Assembly (NCBI GenBank): GCA_036677805.1
Contig: JAVBVS010000017.1
Location: 1-64,000, forward strand
Direction of reading: 5' to 3'
Length of the DNA stretch: 64,000 bases
Source: SIG78 sp036677805
Lineage (GTDB): Bacteria; Verrucomicrobiota; Lentisphaeria; Victivallales; Victivallaceae
This document shows, piece by piece, positions 17,423 through 27,890 of this stretch. Under the pieces are notes generated by a model. The model made no database searches. It saw only the letters and a program-made list of their open reading frames with translations, and was not told the DNA's origin. Position 1 is the first letter of the stretch. Every line of letters starts with the position of its first letter. Position numbers and translations under genes: made by a program.

Positions 17423-19974
17423 CGTTCCTCCCTGGTATAGCCGGTTGACGGCTGGTAAGAAAATGAATATTTTCCTTCGAGTGGCCTGCCCACCCGGTCT
17501 AGCAACGTTCCGGAATCGTCACGGAACGCCGCCCGGACCGGCCGGATGTCGCCGTTGCCGAGATAAATGATATGTTCCAACAGAGTGTCCAGCGGAAATG
17601 CCGCATAATCCGGAGCCAGACTTTCAGGGACCCGGATCATCTGTGATTTCAACTGCTTCAGAGTATTTTTCAGTTCCGTCGACAAAGCCTCCGGCGGCGG
17701 CAGGACAATCGGCCGCTCCGCAAACGGCGTCCTGAGCTCATGACTCAGGTCGCTCCCGCCATTATGCTTCCGCAACAGCAGCACCTCCACCTGCGGCTCG
17801 TCGTTGATACGGGTGCAGGCGAGCTCGTCATCGACGGTATTCAGTCCCATTGAAGCCGCCCGCAACGCCCGGCGCGTCAATTCGTCGCGTTTTCGTTCCA
17901 GTTCGTCCTTCAGACGCTGCAAAGAGCCACGTTCGGAACGTTCGGCATAAGTAGATTCCAGAATCGGGCGAATGTCGTCCGGCAAGGTAATTCGATTCAG
18001 CGGCAGCCAGACCTCCTGAGTCCGGCAGAGTACATAACGCTCATACGGCAGGTCGGCCTTGCGATCATGAAAGAGATCGCGTTCGAAATCATAAATTTCA
18101 TGGTGCAGAATGATCGCTTCACAGACGGTCCCGGGCGGACGCGGCAGGGTGGCCCCATGCCGCCAGAGCCGCCCGATACGCTGGAGCAGCATATCGCTCG
18201 GCGCCAGCCGGGAGAACAGACAATCGCCGTCGATGTCAATGGATTGTTCCAGCAATGGTGTGCCAATCAGAATTCGTCCATGTTCCCGACGCGCCGCGCT
18301 GCCGTTTTTGCCATACAATCCCACCCAATACGATTCTTTGCGCGCCCGCTCGCATACCGGATAACGAGAATGGAGCAAACCCACTTCAATCGCTTTCGGT
18401 GCAACAGTTTCAATTTGACGGTAGATTTTCTGCGCCTGATCGACGGTATTTTCAATCCATAACACCTGTTGTCCCACCGCGGCCCGGGTCAATGCATCGT
18501 CCAGACAGGCGGCCTCGTCTGTGGAATGCCTGAGCAAGACTTCCCGCCGCGAACCGCCTGAAAACTGAAGCTCCGTCAACTGTCGACCGGATTCAGCGAT
18601 CGCCACCAGCGGATATTTCGGGGATGGGTCCGCCTCCGATGTTCGCAGCAATTCCCGCCGGGCGCGACAGGTCAGCGTGGCACTGAGAATCAACACCGTC
18701 GCGCCCCAATCACGCAAATGCGAAACCAGTTCCTGAACCAATTTTCCGGTATAATTGTCGTACGAATGCACTTCGTCGATCACGACCAGTTTGCCGGCCA
18801 GCCCGAACGCCCGTAAATCGCGGTGTCTGACATTGATGACCGCCAGCAATGCCTGATCAACGGTCCCGACCGCAAATGGCGCCAGCAACGCCCGCTTGGC
18901 GGAATAAAACCAGGAATCCGGCTTATACCGCCATCGTCCATCTTCCGTTTCCATGAAGAGATCCCAGTCCAACCAGGCGTCGCCATGGACCAAAAGCGCT
19001 TCGCGTGAAGCATCGGCAGGTAGAATTTTCCGCAGAAACGCATTGAAGCGCTCGTGAATTTTTTCGGAAGTCAGTCGGGTCGGCAAGGCGAAATAAATAC
19101 CGGAAATCTGCTTTTTCTCCAACAGCCGGTAACCAAAATATAAAGCCGCCTCGGTTTTGCCGCTGCCCATTTCGGATTCGATGACATAAGTCCCTCCCGG
19201 AACGATATGCTCAACCATCAGCGTCTGCAGCGGATTTGGTACAAAATTAAAAATCGTCTGAAAATCCAGTCCTGTAAGCACTTGAAATGGAATAAAACCG
19301 GCCCGGCGAACAGCGGATATCACGAGCTCCCGATCCGGTTCAACTTCCGGCGGCAGTTCCATACCGGAACCGATCCAGTCGGCGAGGATCGTCGCACCGA
19401 GCAAAACCGCCTCATTCCCTCGCGTAATCTCGGTAGCATCATAAGGCGGCAACTCCAGTTGAGACTGCAATTTTTTCAGCAACTCTTGCCGAAGTGCATC
19501 CCACTGGGATCCCCCCAACCAATCGCAATGTGCCTTCCGATACGAAAGCATACGGAATCCAGTGCCATGGTGGGCTCCGGCAAGACGTGCAAACACATCA
19601 CCGAATTTTTCTTCAAGCAACAATTGAGAGCATTGAGCATGGTCTTCCCGGATATGGTTCATTCCCTGTCCGAGAAAAAGGTCGAGTCCCAGCGCACCAT
19701 GAATCTGCTGTTGGAAAAGCGGCGTCATCTTGCCGAAGTCATGAAGCGCGCAAAGCCAGTCAAGAACCGGAGGCATCCGCTCTGCCAGCGGGGTTCCGGA
19801 AAAATGCTGCCGGAGCAGCCGGAGTACCATGCAAACGGCAACAAGATGCTGATAAACCGAACATCCCTTACCGGAAATTCCATCAGTCAATTTCCTGGTT
19901 TTGGCGAGACAATCCTCGAAAGCCAAGATCGGAAAATCTTGTGATGCAATCGGCTTGGAGGGAATTTGAAACAT
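17419..19974 (-). CDS. cas3: CRISPR helicase-nuclease Cas3 (HD domain first)
   Basis: 851 residues from the ATG at 19972-19974 (MFQIPSKP), with AAAAGGAT upstream; a TTG 36 bp further up is a poorer choice. The N-terminal HD nuclease carries WLCALHDFGKMTPLFQQ near residue 78 and a second metal motif in AGAHHGTGF. The SF2 helicase core has Walker A EMGSGKTEAALYFG (about 270), the DEVH box VIDEVHSYDNYTG (about 396), SAT in LILSATLT, and motif VI LLQRIGRLWRHG. Cascade-bound DNA is unwound and degraded by this protein. First gene of the cas operon. Confidence 0.97.
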   Translation of the reverse strand: MFQIPSKPIASQDFPILAFEDCLAKTRKLTDGISGKGCSVYQHLVAVCMVLRLLRQHFSGTPLAERMPPVLDWLCALHDFGKMTPLFQQQIHGALGLDLFLGQGMNHIREDHAQCSQLLLEEKFGDVFARLAGAHHGTGFRMLSYRKAHCDWLGGSQWDALRQELLKKLQSQLELPPYDATEITRGNEAVLLGATILADWIGSGMELPPEVEPDRELVISAVRRAGFIPFQVLTGLDFQTIFNFVPNPLQTLMVEHIVPGGTYVIESEMGSGKTEAALYFGYRLLEKKQISGIYFALPTRLTSEKIHERFNAFLRKILPADASREALLVHGDAWLDWDLFMETEDGRWRYKPDSWFYSAKRALLAPFAVGTVDQALLAVINVRHRDLRAFGLAGKLVVIDEVHSYDNYTGKLVQELVSHLRDWGATVLILSATLTCRARRELLRTSEADPSPKYPLVAIAESGRQLTELQFSGGSRREVLLRHSTDEAACLDDALTRAAVGQQVLWIENTVDQAQKIYRQIETVAPKAIEVGLLHSRYPVCERARKESYWVGLYGKNGSAARREHGRILIGTPLLEQSIDIDGDCLFSRLAPSDMLLQRIGRLWRHGATLPRPPGTVCEAIILHHEIYDFERDLFHDRKADLPYERYVLCRTQEVWLPLNRITLPDDIRPILESTYAERSERGSLQRLKDELERKRDELTRRALRAASMGLNTVDDELACTRINDEPQVEVLLLRKHNGGSDLSHELRTPFAERPIVLPPPEALSTELKNTLKQLKSQMIRVPESLAPDYAAFPLDTLLEHIIYLGNGDIRPVRAAFRDDSGTLLDRVGRPLEGKYSFSYQPSTGYTREER

Positions 19975-20750
19975 GATCGTACATATCCTTTTACACTCAT
20001 GGGTGATCAACTGATAAACGAAAACACTCGGATTGGACGCAGACGGTCATTCCCCTATTGGAGAAAACTGCCAATACCCTTCGCTGTTTCGATTTCAACA
20101 GCATGACGACCTGCCTGAAACAGTATCGTAACATTTCCATTGAGCCGATTGATCCTCAAAATAATCATTCCTATTTCCAGTGACGGTCTGCTATCCCCCC
20201 GGGAGGGAATGGTTGTAAAACTTCCACCTCTTGATGATCAGAGGTTGCCGGAGAAGCTTGCAAGGAACGGTTTTGACCGAACATATTTTTCCACAGCCGA
20301 GATGCCACACGTCCAAGATGCGAAGACGACAAACTCGGCAGGTTTGGTGAATATTTCATGTAGCATGCACCCCCAACAATATTCAACATGAACAACATAA
20401 TTAGCAAATCATAAAATACAAATATATTTCCCCGAAAAACCAAGGCTTTTGCAAAAAATATTCCGGTATAAATGCTTGGCTTCGAGTTGCAGATTTGGTC
20501 TCCGGTTTGCGGGCCACCTTGACGCGGGCTGAAATCACTTCGAGATTAATTGCCTGCAAAGTCGGCTGAAGTTCCCGGACCTTCTTGAGCGCCATTTCGC
20601 GATTGACGGTTCGATTCCGACTCAATATACTTCAGTTCCAACTCAATACGCTTGAGTCAGGGCAAAATGAAAGCCGCAAAACGCGATCTGAAAAATCAGC
20701 GATTCGGCTTCCGTCGACGGTCAAAAGAGCGGCTCCTCATATTTCATCCT
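19975..20750. other. Intergenic region upstream of cas3, no supported gene
   Basis: 776 bp between cas3 and the large helicase gene. Only short overlapping frames occur; the best is a minus-strand stretch within 20401-20625 (VRELQPTLQAINLEVISARV), with no recognised domain and no firm start. A weak minus-strand promoter for the cas operon may be TTGAAA (20098-20093) and TATTGG (20076-20071), 16 bp apart. Probably contains remnants of lost genes. Confidence 0.4.
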
Positions 20751-23700
20751 TTAAACCCGTCCGGATTTTTTCAGGGCTTTCATGCCGAAGTCCAGATATT
20801 TTCTCGCTTTCGCCGTCACCGCCGAAAAGCCGAACAATTTCACCGTCTCCCGGTAAAGTGTGTCCTGTTCGCAAGAACTGAAATCGATTAGAACTTCATA
20901 CATGGCGTTCGCCAATTCCTCCGGCGGAATTTCATCCATTGCGCGTTTTGAATTTTCATCGGCGGGAATGCGATAGTCCCGATAAGAATCTGCCGAAAAT
21001 CCGGATGGCCAGAATACATGCTCATCACCGAGCCTTGATGTCTTCAGCTCCGCCGGAAGACAGGCAGTCAGCACGTTTTGAATGTTGTCACCGATGCGGT
21101 TGAACCCCCACGCCCTGACAATCCGTTTTTTCAACAGCGATTCGTAAACCGGTCCCTCCTGTTGAACGACCTGACGCATTTGTTCGCGGATTTTGTCACG
21201 GTTGGAAATCTCGTAAAAGGAATCCTGTGACAAATATTCCGGATTGCTCCAGACACGATAATCCTTGCGATGTTCCGGGCAGGATGGAGATTGATTTTGC
21301 GGCTTTTCCTGTTCAGAATGAACGGATTCATTCTGTTTTTCCAGCGGCACTGTTGCGGCCGGCACGAGGTCCGGCTCGGAACGGAGTTTTTCGATATACG
21401 CCAGCAGGTTTTCTTCCACCCGTTTGCGGTCGAAGGCCCAATCGACACTCCAGGCCCGAAAGGTGTGCCAACCCAGCGAATGCAGTACGGAATCGCGCAG
21501 ACTGTCGCGGTCGCGGGTGGTTTTCTGGGCGGCGTAGGCGACGCCGTCGCATTCAATTCCCAGCAGGAATTCGGAAAGTTTGTCCGGATTGCGGACGGCA
21601 AGATCAATGCGGTAGCCGGAACAGCCGACACTGCGTTCCACCGCAAAATCACGAGCGGACAGGAATTGGGCAATCGTGTCGGTCAGTCCCTCCGACAATG
21701 CGCCGGATGTATTTTTTACCTGAATATGGAATCCCTTTCCCGCGTAGTCGAGGAAATATTTCAGGTGAGCCGCGCCGGTCGCGCCGGTCCGCGCAAGATC
21801 GATCTGCGTCGAATGGATGCTGGAAAACACCACTACCTGTTCCTTGGCGCGGGTGATGGCGACGTTCAGCCGCCGTTCGCCGCCCTGACGATTCAACGGT
21901 CCGAAATTCATCGAGAATTTGCCGTCCGCATCGGGTGCATAGCAGATGGAAAAGAGGATCACATCCCTTTCGTCGCCTTGAACGTTTTCCAGATTTTTGA
22001 CAAAGAGCGGTTCCTCATTCTGATCACTGAAATACCCTTCCAGATTCGGATGCCTGACGCGTTCCTGCTCCATCAGGTCTTCGATCAGATCCTTCTGCGC
22101 CTGACTGAAGGTGACGACGCCGATGCTGCGCTGTTTCAACTCTGGATTTTCCAAGCGGTCGAAAACGTATCGCACCAGCATTTCCGCTTCTCTGCGGTTG
22201 GTGCGCGTCGCCTTGCGGTCATAAATGCCGTCCGGAACGAATTCAAAACGCACCCCGAGCCGATCGGAACTGCGCGCCGCCGGAAACGTAAACAGGCGGT
22301 CTTCATAATAGTAGTGATTGCTGAACGAGATCAGCGATTCGTGACGGCTCCGGTAGTGCCAATTCAGATACGTCGAATGAACTCCGGCGGCAATACATTC
22401 ATCCAGAATGCTTTCCATGTCCTCGGTCTCCTCCGGCGGGCGCTCCTCGTCCTCGGACTCGCCTTTTTGGAAGAAGCTGGTCGGCGGCATCTGTTTCGGG
22501 TCGCCGACGACGATGAGCTGTTTGCCGCGGGCGATGACACCGATCGCGTCCCAAACCGGAATCTGCGACGCTTCGTCAAAGACGATCAAGTCAAACGGAA
22601 CAGTGTCCGGCGGCAGGTATTGCGCCACGGAAAGCGGACTCATCAGGAAACATGGTTTCAGAATCGGAGCCAGAGTCAGGGTCTGTTCCAGCAACTGTCG
22701 CACCGGTTTCTGGCGGGCGCGTTTTTCGCATTCGCGCTTGAGAATGCCAAGTTCCGTTCCTTCGGGACACGGCCCGGAACGGCGGCGCGGTAATGCAGCC
22801 GCTAATTTGGCAAAAATAATCTGTTTGGATAATTGGGTATATTTTCGGTCAAGTTCGCAAAATCTCCGGATTCGTTCCTCCTGATTGGATCCAGTGAAAT
22901 TGCAAAGCACGGGGGATTGCGCAAGAATCTGATTGAGCATCTCCACGCAGTAAAGTTGTTCAAAAAATTCCGTCCCCGCTACCGTTTGAAGCGTTCCGGA
23001 TTCCAAGCCGGCGGCAAGCAGTGCAAGGCCCTGCGTATCTGCGGTATCACGCAGTTTAGTATACCGGAGCACACCACGTAAATCGTTGGCGTGCGCAACA
23101 ACCATTTCCATCCCGGATGATACATCAGCCAGATCTTTTTGCCCAAGAATTTTCGGAGCAAATTTGGCGAAATTTTGCAGTTTTTCCTGAAAATCATTCC
23201 ACGCGAGAAGCATTTGATTGATTTGATTGCGCAGAAGAGAATCCTTGGCAATGATTTTTTCCGCATCCGGCAGAATTATCTGCAACTTGGCGATCAGATG
23301 ATTTTTTAATTCCGCATCCGTGCCGGCCAAATCTTGAACCTGTTCAAGAATTTTTTGTGTCTGTTCAAAGACGGGGTTCAGTGCATTCCAATCCGGCGCT
23401 CCGTCGTTCCAGAGTTTCCCCAGCAACGACTCGGCTTGGGTCCGGGCGCGCTCAACCTCCCGACGACAGTTGGAATATTCCTCAAAGTCCGGCAAACCTT
23501 GACTCAACTCCGCAACGGTTAACGGAGAGCCGCCAAGTTTTTTGAGTCCGGTTAATTCTTTAAGCAAAGCCTTGTTTTTGAAGAACCGGATCAGGAAGAA
23601 TACCTGATTGTTGGCCTGAATTCTGGCGGCAATCCCGGGAAAATCCAGATCGGAGAGCAGTTCAAGATGATAATTCCGCAGTTTCTCCGACAGCTCCTTG

Positions 23701-26558
23701 TGCCGCAGGTCGTTCCCCGCGAATTTCTTCAGAAACCCCATATGCTCACGCAGTTCACCTGAGAGAAACGCCGCCGGAATATTGCTGCATTCCTTGAGAT
23801 TTTCGGCCAAGACAGCGCTATAATAGATGTATTCGATTTCCCCGCTTTCCGGGATATTCAGTTCATGAGCCTGAACACTGAATTCTTTTTTCAAGTTTTC
23901 AATCGCACCCAACAACGCCTTCGCCGCAGAAAGGATATCCTTTTCGAAAACCGGACTCCAATCCGCCGCGGCAAGGCACTGCAGCGCAGCAAGCGCCTCC
24001 GGTGTTGTGCCGCGCCAGGCGTTTACCAGATCGGATGCCAGACGCTTTGTCTCTTCAAATTCTTCCGCCGTCTGTTTAAGAAGGTCAAGATTCAACAAAC
24101 CGTCCGGAAGGGCTTGATCCTTGTTCAACAGACGTGAGAAGCAGTCATAGGCGGAAAATCCGTTCGGAAAACGTTTATGCAGTTCCGTCACATAACTATT
24201 GAGTTCGCCGCGCAGCTGCTCCATGGTATTCGCGGTGTTTTCCCATTCTCCGGTAACAGGTGCTTCGGGCACATTCAGCGCTTCCGTGAACTGAGCAAGA
24301 ACCTCGGTTTTTCCCGCTTTGCTGGAATGAAGTTCCAGACAGAACGGACGCAATCCAATGGCGGAAAGGCGTTTGTGTACGACATCCAGAGCTGCCTTTT
24401 TTTCCGAAACGAACAGTACCCGTCGGCCCATCGCGAGATTGTGCGCGATAATGTTGGTGATTGTTTGGGACTTTCCGGTTCCCGGCGGACCGTGAAGAAC
24501 AAAACTCTTGCCCAGCTGCGAATACAAAACCGCTGCCAGTTGCGAGGAGTCGGCGCTCATCGGACAATAGAGATTTTTCAGATTCAGATGTTTTCCGACT
24601 TCGGCGGACGGAAAAACTTCAATTCCGTCGTTAAAAATCCCGCCGCCTTCGATCAGATGGTTGACCAGCGGATTCTGTTTCAGCGCCTCAATCCGCGCCG
24701 TCATGTCGTTCCACATGATAAACTTGCCGAAGGAAAAATGACCGATCCGCGCTTCTTCCCGGACTTCCCACCCTTTCATGTCTTTGATGGTCTGCCGGAA
24801 TATCTGCATGACCAGGCTGACATCCACGCCGGAATCGTCGGTCGGCAATGGCGCGATGCCGGGAATTGTCAGCTTGAATTGACTGCGGAGAAGTTCCAGC
24901 AGCGTTTCATTGATGACGGTATCCTCGTCGATCCGGGCGATGCGGATCCCTTCGACCATGGATTTCCGCTGAAGCCGGATGGGAATCAGCAGGATCGGTG
25001 CAAGATAGGATTTTTCCTCCCGTTCAGAAACTTTCCATTCCAGAAAGCCGACGGCGAGGAACAGCGTATTGACACCGCCTTCCTCAAGATCTGTTTTGCT
25101 CTGACGGTACAAACCAGTCAGACGCCGCATCATTTCGAGCGGAGGAAGCAGCGTCCACAGCCGCCGCTGAGAAAGCTCTTTGTCGAGCAGAAGCTTGATT
25201 TCATTTTTGACTTCACTGTTGCGCAGCATGGCAAGATCGTGCAAATCTTTTTCGCCGAGCAGATTGGAAAGCGGATTAAGGGAAAGCGTTTCGTCCGCGG
25301 CAATTTTGTCCTCCAGTATCGTGATATCGGGACAGGCGATCGGAATCACCTGTCTGTTGTCGCGCACGTTCAGAAGCCGGTTGCGAAGCGAAAGGTCCAG
25401 AAGTTTCTGCGTCCAGCGTACCACACGCCCGGAACGCTCCAGCTTATTTTCCAGTTTGGAAAGATCGACTTCCTGCTGTAAAAGCCGTTTATGCTCCTCT
25501 CCCAATTGATTGACCTTTCGCTCCGGCAAAACGAATTCAATCCCGTTGACGCTGCGCTGAAGCGGCAGCGGGCGGATCCCGCTGTAACGGGTGCGCACAA
25601 TGTCGATGGCGCATTGAAAATCGCCGTCAATATTGAGATGTTCCGCACGGGCAGCGGTTTCGGCGACGGAAAAAGTCGCGTCGCCGGTGACCATCGTGGT
25701 TTCAATCACGAGAAATTCATCCAAGTCGACCAATTTGCGAATTGTCTGCAAATCATCCATGGGAATATCGGGGAAATACCGATCAATTAAATGACATCCG
25801 ATATAGGCATGTCCGTTTTGAAGCATGATGACCGGATGCAGTCCGCATTGCTCCATGGCCGAGGCAAATAGAATAGCGGTGTCAAGACACGTTCCGAGGC
25901 GGTATTGATAAACGGCGTCGGCAAAGCGAATGCGCTGCCCCGGCGTGCCGAAGGACGACGCCGGATTGGAATAGTGAATTCCCCACGAGTGAATGGCCCG
26001 ATAAATAGCGGAACAGATTTCATAAACCCGCGTTTTATCCGCCTGATACCCCTGAATGGATGGATATCCGGTTGCTTTTTGCAATTCATCCGCGACAACA
26101 GCTTGAAGGTGATTGACGACATCCAGATTGGGGGTAACGAAGGATGCCAGCAATTCGGGCATAACAACAAGTCCGAGCCATTGATCGGCGGCAAACGCTT
26201 CCACTTCGTATTCACCGAAAAACAACTTTTCGTCGCCGCTGTGAATTCCGAGTCTGAGTTTGCCTTTCATCGCCTCGGTGAGCGTGGAAAGGATCATATA
26301 ATCCAATTCAATCCCCAGATCGTGAAGCGGTAATTCTTCGCCGTTTTTGAGCGATTCGATATGAACCGTTTTGGGCAGAATAAACGCCGGATTCGCTGAA
26401 AATTCGCATTGGATGTCAGACAAATCGCGCCCAAGATCATTTTTCAACTTCAGTTCGGAAACAACCGGTAAGGCGTTCTGCTGCAACGCCAAGTTAAAAA
26501 ACGGAACAAACACAAGTTCTGCGGAAAAATTCATATCCGATTGTTGATTCGCATCCAT
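20751..26558 (-). CDS. Giant SF1 helicase with DUF4011, MTES_1575-type nuclease and DUF3320 domains
   Basis: 1,935 residues from the ATG at 26556-26558, behind GGGGGG. Domains in order: a transglutaminase-like fold at about 200-300 (RLGTCLDTAILFASAMEQCG, then NGHAYIGCHL); DUF4011 from about 372 (VRWTQKLLDLSLRNRLLNVR); Walker A HGPPGTGKSQTITN near 690; Walker B VFDEASQIPVWDA and GDPKQMPPTSFF near 1326-1360; NWHYRSRHESLISF near 1402; RRLNVAITRAKEQVVV near 1568; a Vsr/PD-(D/E)xK-like nuclease at about 1630-1720 (GYRIDLAV, LGIECDGVAY, RDRDSLRDSVLHSLGW); and DUF3320 towards the end. Such helicase-nucleases are frequent in defence islands, and its place beside CRISPR-Cas supports that role. Its target is unknown. 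Confidence 0.85.
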   Translation of the reverse strand: MDANQQSDMNFSAELVFVPFFNLALQQNALPVVSELKLKNDLGRDLSDIQCEFSANPAFILPKTVHIESLKNGEELPLHDLGIELDYMILSTLTEAMKGKLRLGIHSGDEKLFFGEYEVEAFAADQWLGLVVMPELLASFVTPNLDVVNHLQAVVADELQKATGYPSIQGYQADKTRVYEICSAIYRAIHSWGIHYSNPASSFGTPGQRIRFADAVYQYRLGTCLDTAILFASAMEQCGLHPVIMLQNGHAYIGCHLIDRYFPDIPMDDLQTIRKLVDLDEFLVIETTMVTGDATFSVAETAARAEHLNIDGDFQCAIDIVRTRYSGIRPLPLQRSVNGIEFVLPERKVNQLGEEHKRLLQQEVDLSKLENKLERSGRVVRWTQKLLDLSLRNRLLNVRDNRQVIPIACPDITILEDKIAADETLSLNPLSNLLGEKDLHDLAMLRNSEVKNEIKLLLDKELSQRRLWTLLPPLEMMRRLTGLYRQSKTDLEEGGVNTLFLAVGFLEWKVSEREEKSYLAPILLIPIRLQRKSMVEGIRIARIDEDTVINETLLELLRSQFKLTIPGIAPLPTDDSGVDVSLVMQIFRQTIKDMKGWEVREEARIGHFSFGKFIMWNDMTARIEALKQNPLVNHLIEGGGIFNDGIEVFPSAEVGKHLNLKNLYCPMSADSSQLAAVLYSQLGKSFVLHGPPGTGKSQTITNIIAHNLAMGRRVLFVSEKKAALDVVHKRLSAIGLRPFCLELHSSKAGKTEVLAQFTEALNVPEAPVTGEWENTANTMEQLRGELNSYVTELHKRFPNGFSAYDCFSRLLNKDQALPDGLLNLDLLKQTAEEFEETKRLASDLVNAWRGTTPEALAALQCLAAADWSPVFEKDILSAAKALLGAIENLKKEFSVQAHELNIPESGEIEYIYYSAVLAENLKECSNIPAAFLSGELREHMGFLKKFAGNDLRHKELSEKLRNYHLELLSDLDFPGIAARIQANNQVFFLIRFFKNKALLKELTGLKKLGGSPLTVAELSQGLPDFEEYSNCRREVERARTQAESLLGKLWNDGAPDWNALNPVFEQTQKILEQVQDLAGTDAELKNHLIAKLQIILPDAEKIIAKDSLLRNQINQMLLAWNDFQEKLQNFAKFAPKILGQKDLADVSSGMEMVVAHANDLRGVLRYTKLRDTADTQGLALLAAGLESGTLQTVAGTEFFEQLYCVEMLNQILAQSPVLCNFTGSNQEERIRRFCELDRKYTQLSKQIIFAKLAAALPRRRSGPCPEGTELGILKRECEKRARQKPVRQLLEQTLTLAPILKPCFLMSPLSVAQYLPPDTVPFDLIVFDEASQIPVWDAIGVIARGKQLIVVGDPKQMPPTSFFQKGESEDEERPPEETEDMESILDECIAAGVHSTYLNWHYRSRHESLISFSNHYYYEDRLFTFPAARSSDRLGVRFEFVPDGIYDRKATRTNRREAEMLVRYVFDRLENPELKQRSIGVVTFSQAQKDLIEDLMEQERVRHPNLEGYFSDQNEEPLFVKNLENVQGDERDVILFSICYAPDADGKFSMNFGPLNRQGGERRLNVAITRAKEQVVVFSSIHSTQIDLARTGATGAAHLKYFLDYAGKGFHIQVKNTSGALSEGLTDTIAQFLSARDFAVERSVGCSGYRIDLAVRNPDKLSEFLLGIECDGVAYAAQKTTRDRDSLRDSVLHSLGWHTFRAWSVDWAFDRKRVEENLLAYIEKLRSEPDLVPAATVPLEKQNESVHSEQEKPQNQSPSCPEHRKDYRVWSNPEYLSQDSFYEISNRDKIREQMRQVVQQEGPVYESLLKKRIVRAWGFNRIGDNIQNVLTACLPAELKTSRLGDEHVFWPSGFSADSYRDYRIPADENSKRAMDEIPPEELANAMYEVLIDFSSCEQDTLYRETVKLFGFSAVTAKARKYLDFGMKALKKSGRV

Positions 26559-26612
26559 TGACAACATCCCCCCAATTATTGAAGTAAATTCAGATTGTTG
26601 ATCCGGTAATCC

Positions 26613-26640
26613 GTTATAAAAGAATTCATTCTACTGACAA
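26613..26640 (-). promoter_or_regulatory. Promoter with spacer palindrome for the giant helicase gene
   Basis: On the minus strand TTGTCA (26640-26635) and TATAAC (26618-26613) are 16 bp apart, 55 bp before the ATG. The spacer contains the perfect dyad AGAAT-TC-ATTCT (26621-26632), a plausible repressor site. Confidence 0.5.
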
Positions 26641-26979
26641 CCATAGAGAAAAAGATCAGGTTCCCGATGAAAGGCCTCCGTCCCTGATCCACCAAAGATA
26701 GTGTGAAGCAAGGGTTCCATATGAGGAATAGCGCCGACGATATTTCTCAAACTCTGATTCAGTTAAGCTATCAAGGTCGTTCAGTATCATAATGACGCGC
26801 CGAATGCTGATGTCTTTTATCGTATCGGCAATTAATTAGTTTGCATATCTAACCGTCTCGGAATGGAAAAGACGAATGGTGCATTCTGAATCCCGGGTTA
26901 CGTTTCCCATATGATTTGGGGCATGCTCTTCAATCTTTCCCATTGTCCTGCCCAGAGATTTATTGTTCAAGTTCGCTTT
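26641..26979. other. Intergenic, no supported gene
   Basis: About 340 bp with no open frame that has start signals or recognisable protein similarity. It lies between the helicase promoter and the IS630 remnant and may hold the eroded end of that element. Confidence 0.5.
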
Positions 26980-27643
26980 CTAAATCCCGATTGAGATATT
27001 CGGATTCAGATCCGGACTGTAACTCGGCAGGTAGAACAGTTTTATGAACGCTGGTTGCTCGATCAGAAAATCATTCAGCGCTTTGCTGTGGTGTACCCGC
27101 AGATTGTCTGAAATCAGGAAAACTTTCCATTCATTGCTCCAAATGATACGCTCCATGAATTCCATCAGTTTCTGCGCTGACATGGTTTCCCGGTAGAACA
27201 TGAAATGAACTTTCCCCTGCTTGGAAATCACACTGATCATATTGATTTTTTCGGGAACCAGGCTCGCCTTTTGAACCCTTGATATGCGATCTTACGGATT
27301 GACGCGTCCCAGGCGCAAACGGCAATTTCAACTGATCCGGGCAGTGATCTTCTAGGTCTTTGCGAATCTGCGCTTCCTCGTGCGCCGACAATCTCCGGCA
27401 ACAGCCCACCGGGCGTCCGCGCTGTTGCGTTTTCTGCGTCCGGCTTCCAGCTTTCTCCCAATGCCGAATCCATTCGCTGGCAGTGTTACGATGGGTCCCG
27501 GCTGCCTCGATTTCCTGATACGTTTTGTATTTGCCACTCCGATAGGGTCGGATGACAAATTTACGCCATTCTTCCAGAGCGGCACTGACGAATTTTCGGG
27601 CGTCTGCTGTTTCCATAACCGGTATTGTACCACTGTAAAACAA
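26980..27643 (-). pseudogene. IS630-family transposase, internally deleted and frameshifted
   Basis: Upstream part (from about 27610): helix-turn-helix region FVIRPYRSGKYKTYQEIEAA, HRNTASEWIRHWEKAG and DQLKLPFAPGTRQSV. The frame then jumps: the next recognisable block is GFKRRAWFPKKSI, continuing in another frame as NMISVISKQGKVHFMF and FLISDNLRVHHSKAL, up to YLPSYSPDLNPN. These are the middle and end of an IS630 DDE domain. The section with the first catalytic Asp is missing and the last Glu is lost at the truncated end (SPDLNPN then ISIGI and stop). It bounds the CRISPR/helicase block on the right. Confidence 0.8.
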
Positions 27644-27890
27644 AAATGCAAATTATTTATTGCCGAATCTGTAACATCAAGCAGCGGGATACAGCCATTA
27701 CTGCGCTGATTTTCGCTGAATAATGCTTTCGGTCAAGGTCATGCACAACTGAAATCGGTGATTCATAAGGAGTAGCTCACGCATCTGACAGCGGATGAAT
27801 TCCGGGAGAAAATCATGGACCGTTGTACGATGAAATTCCCCGGAAACAAGAACAGCTCGACAAAGATTTTGGCAAGCAGCGGCGACCAGT

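Noticed and set aside
20171..20443. 90-residue minus-strand frame upstream of cas3
   Set aside because: No start signal, no domain, overlapping other short frames; not enough to call a gene.
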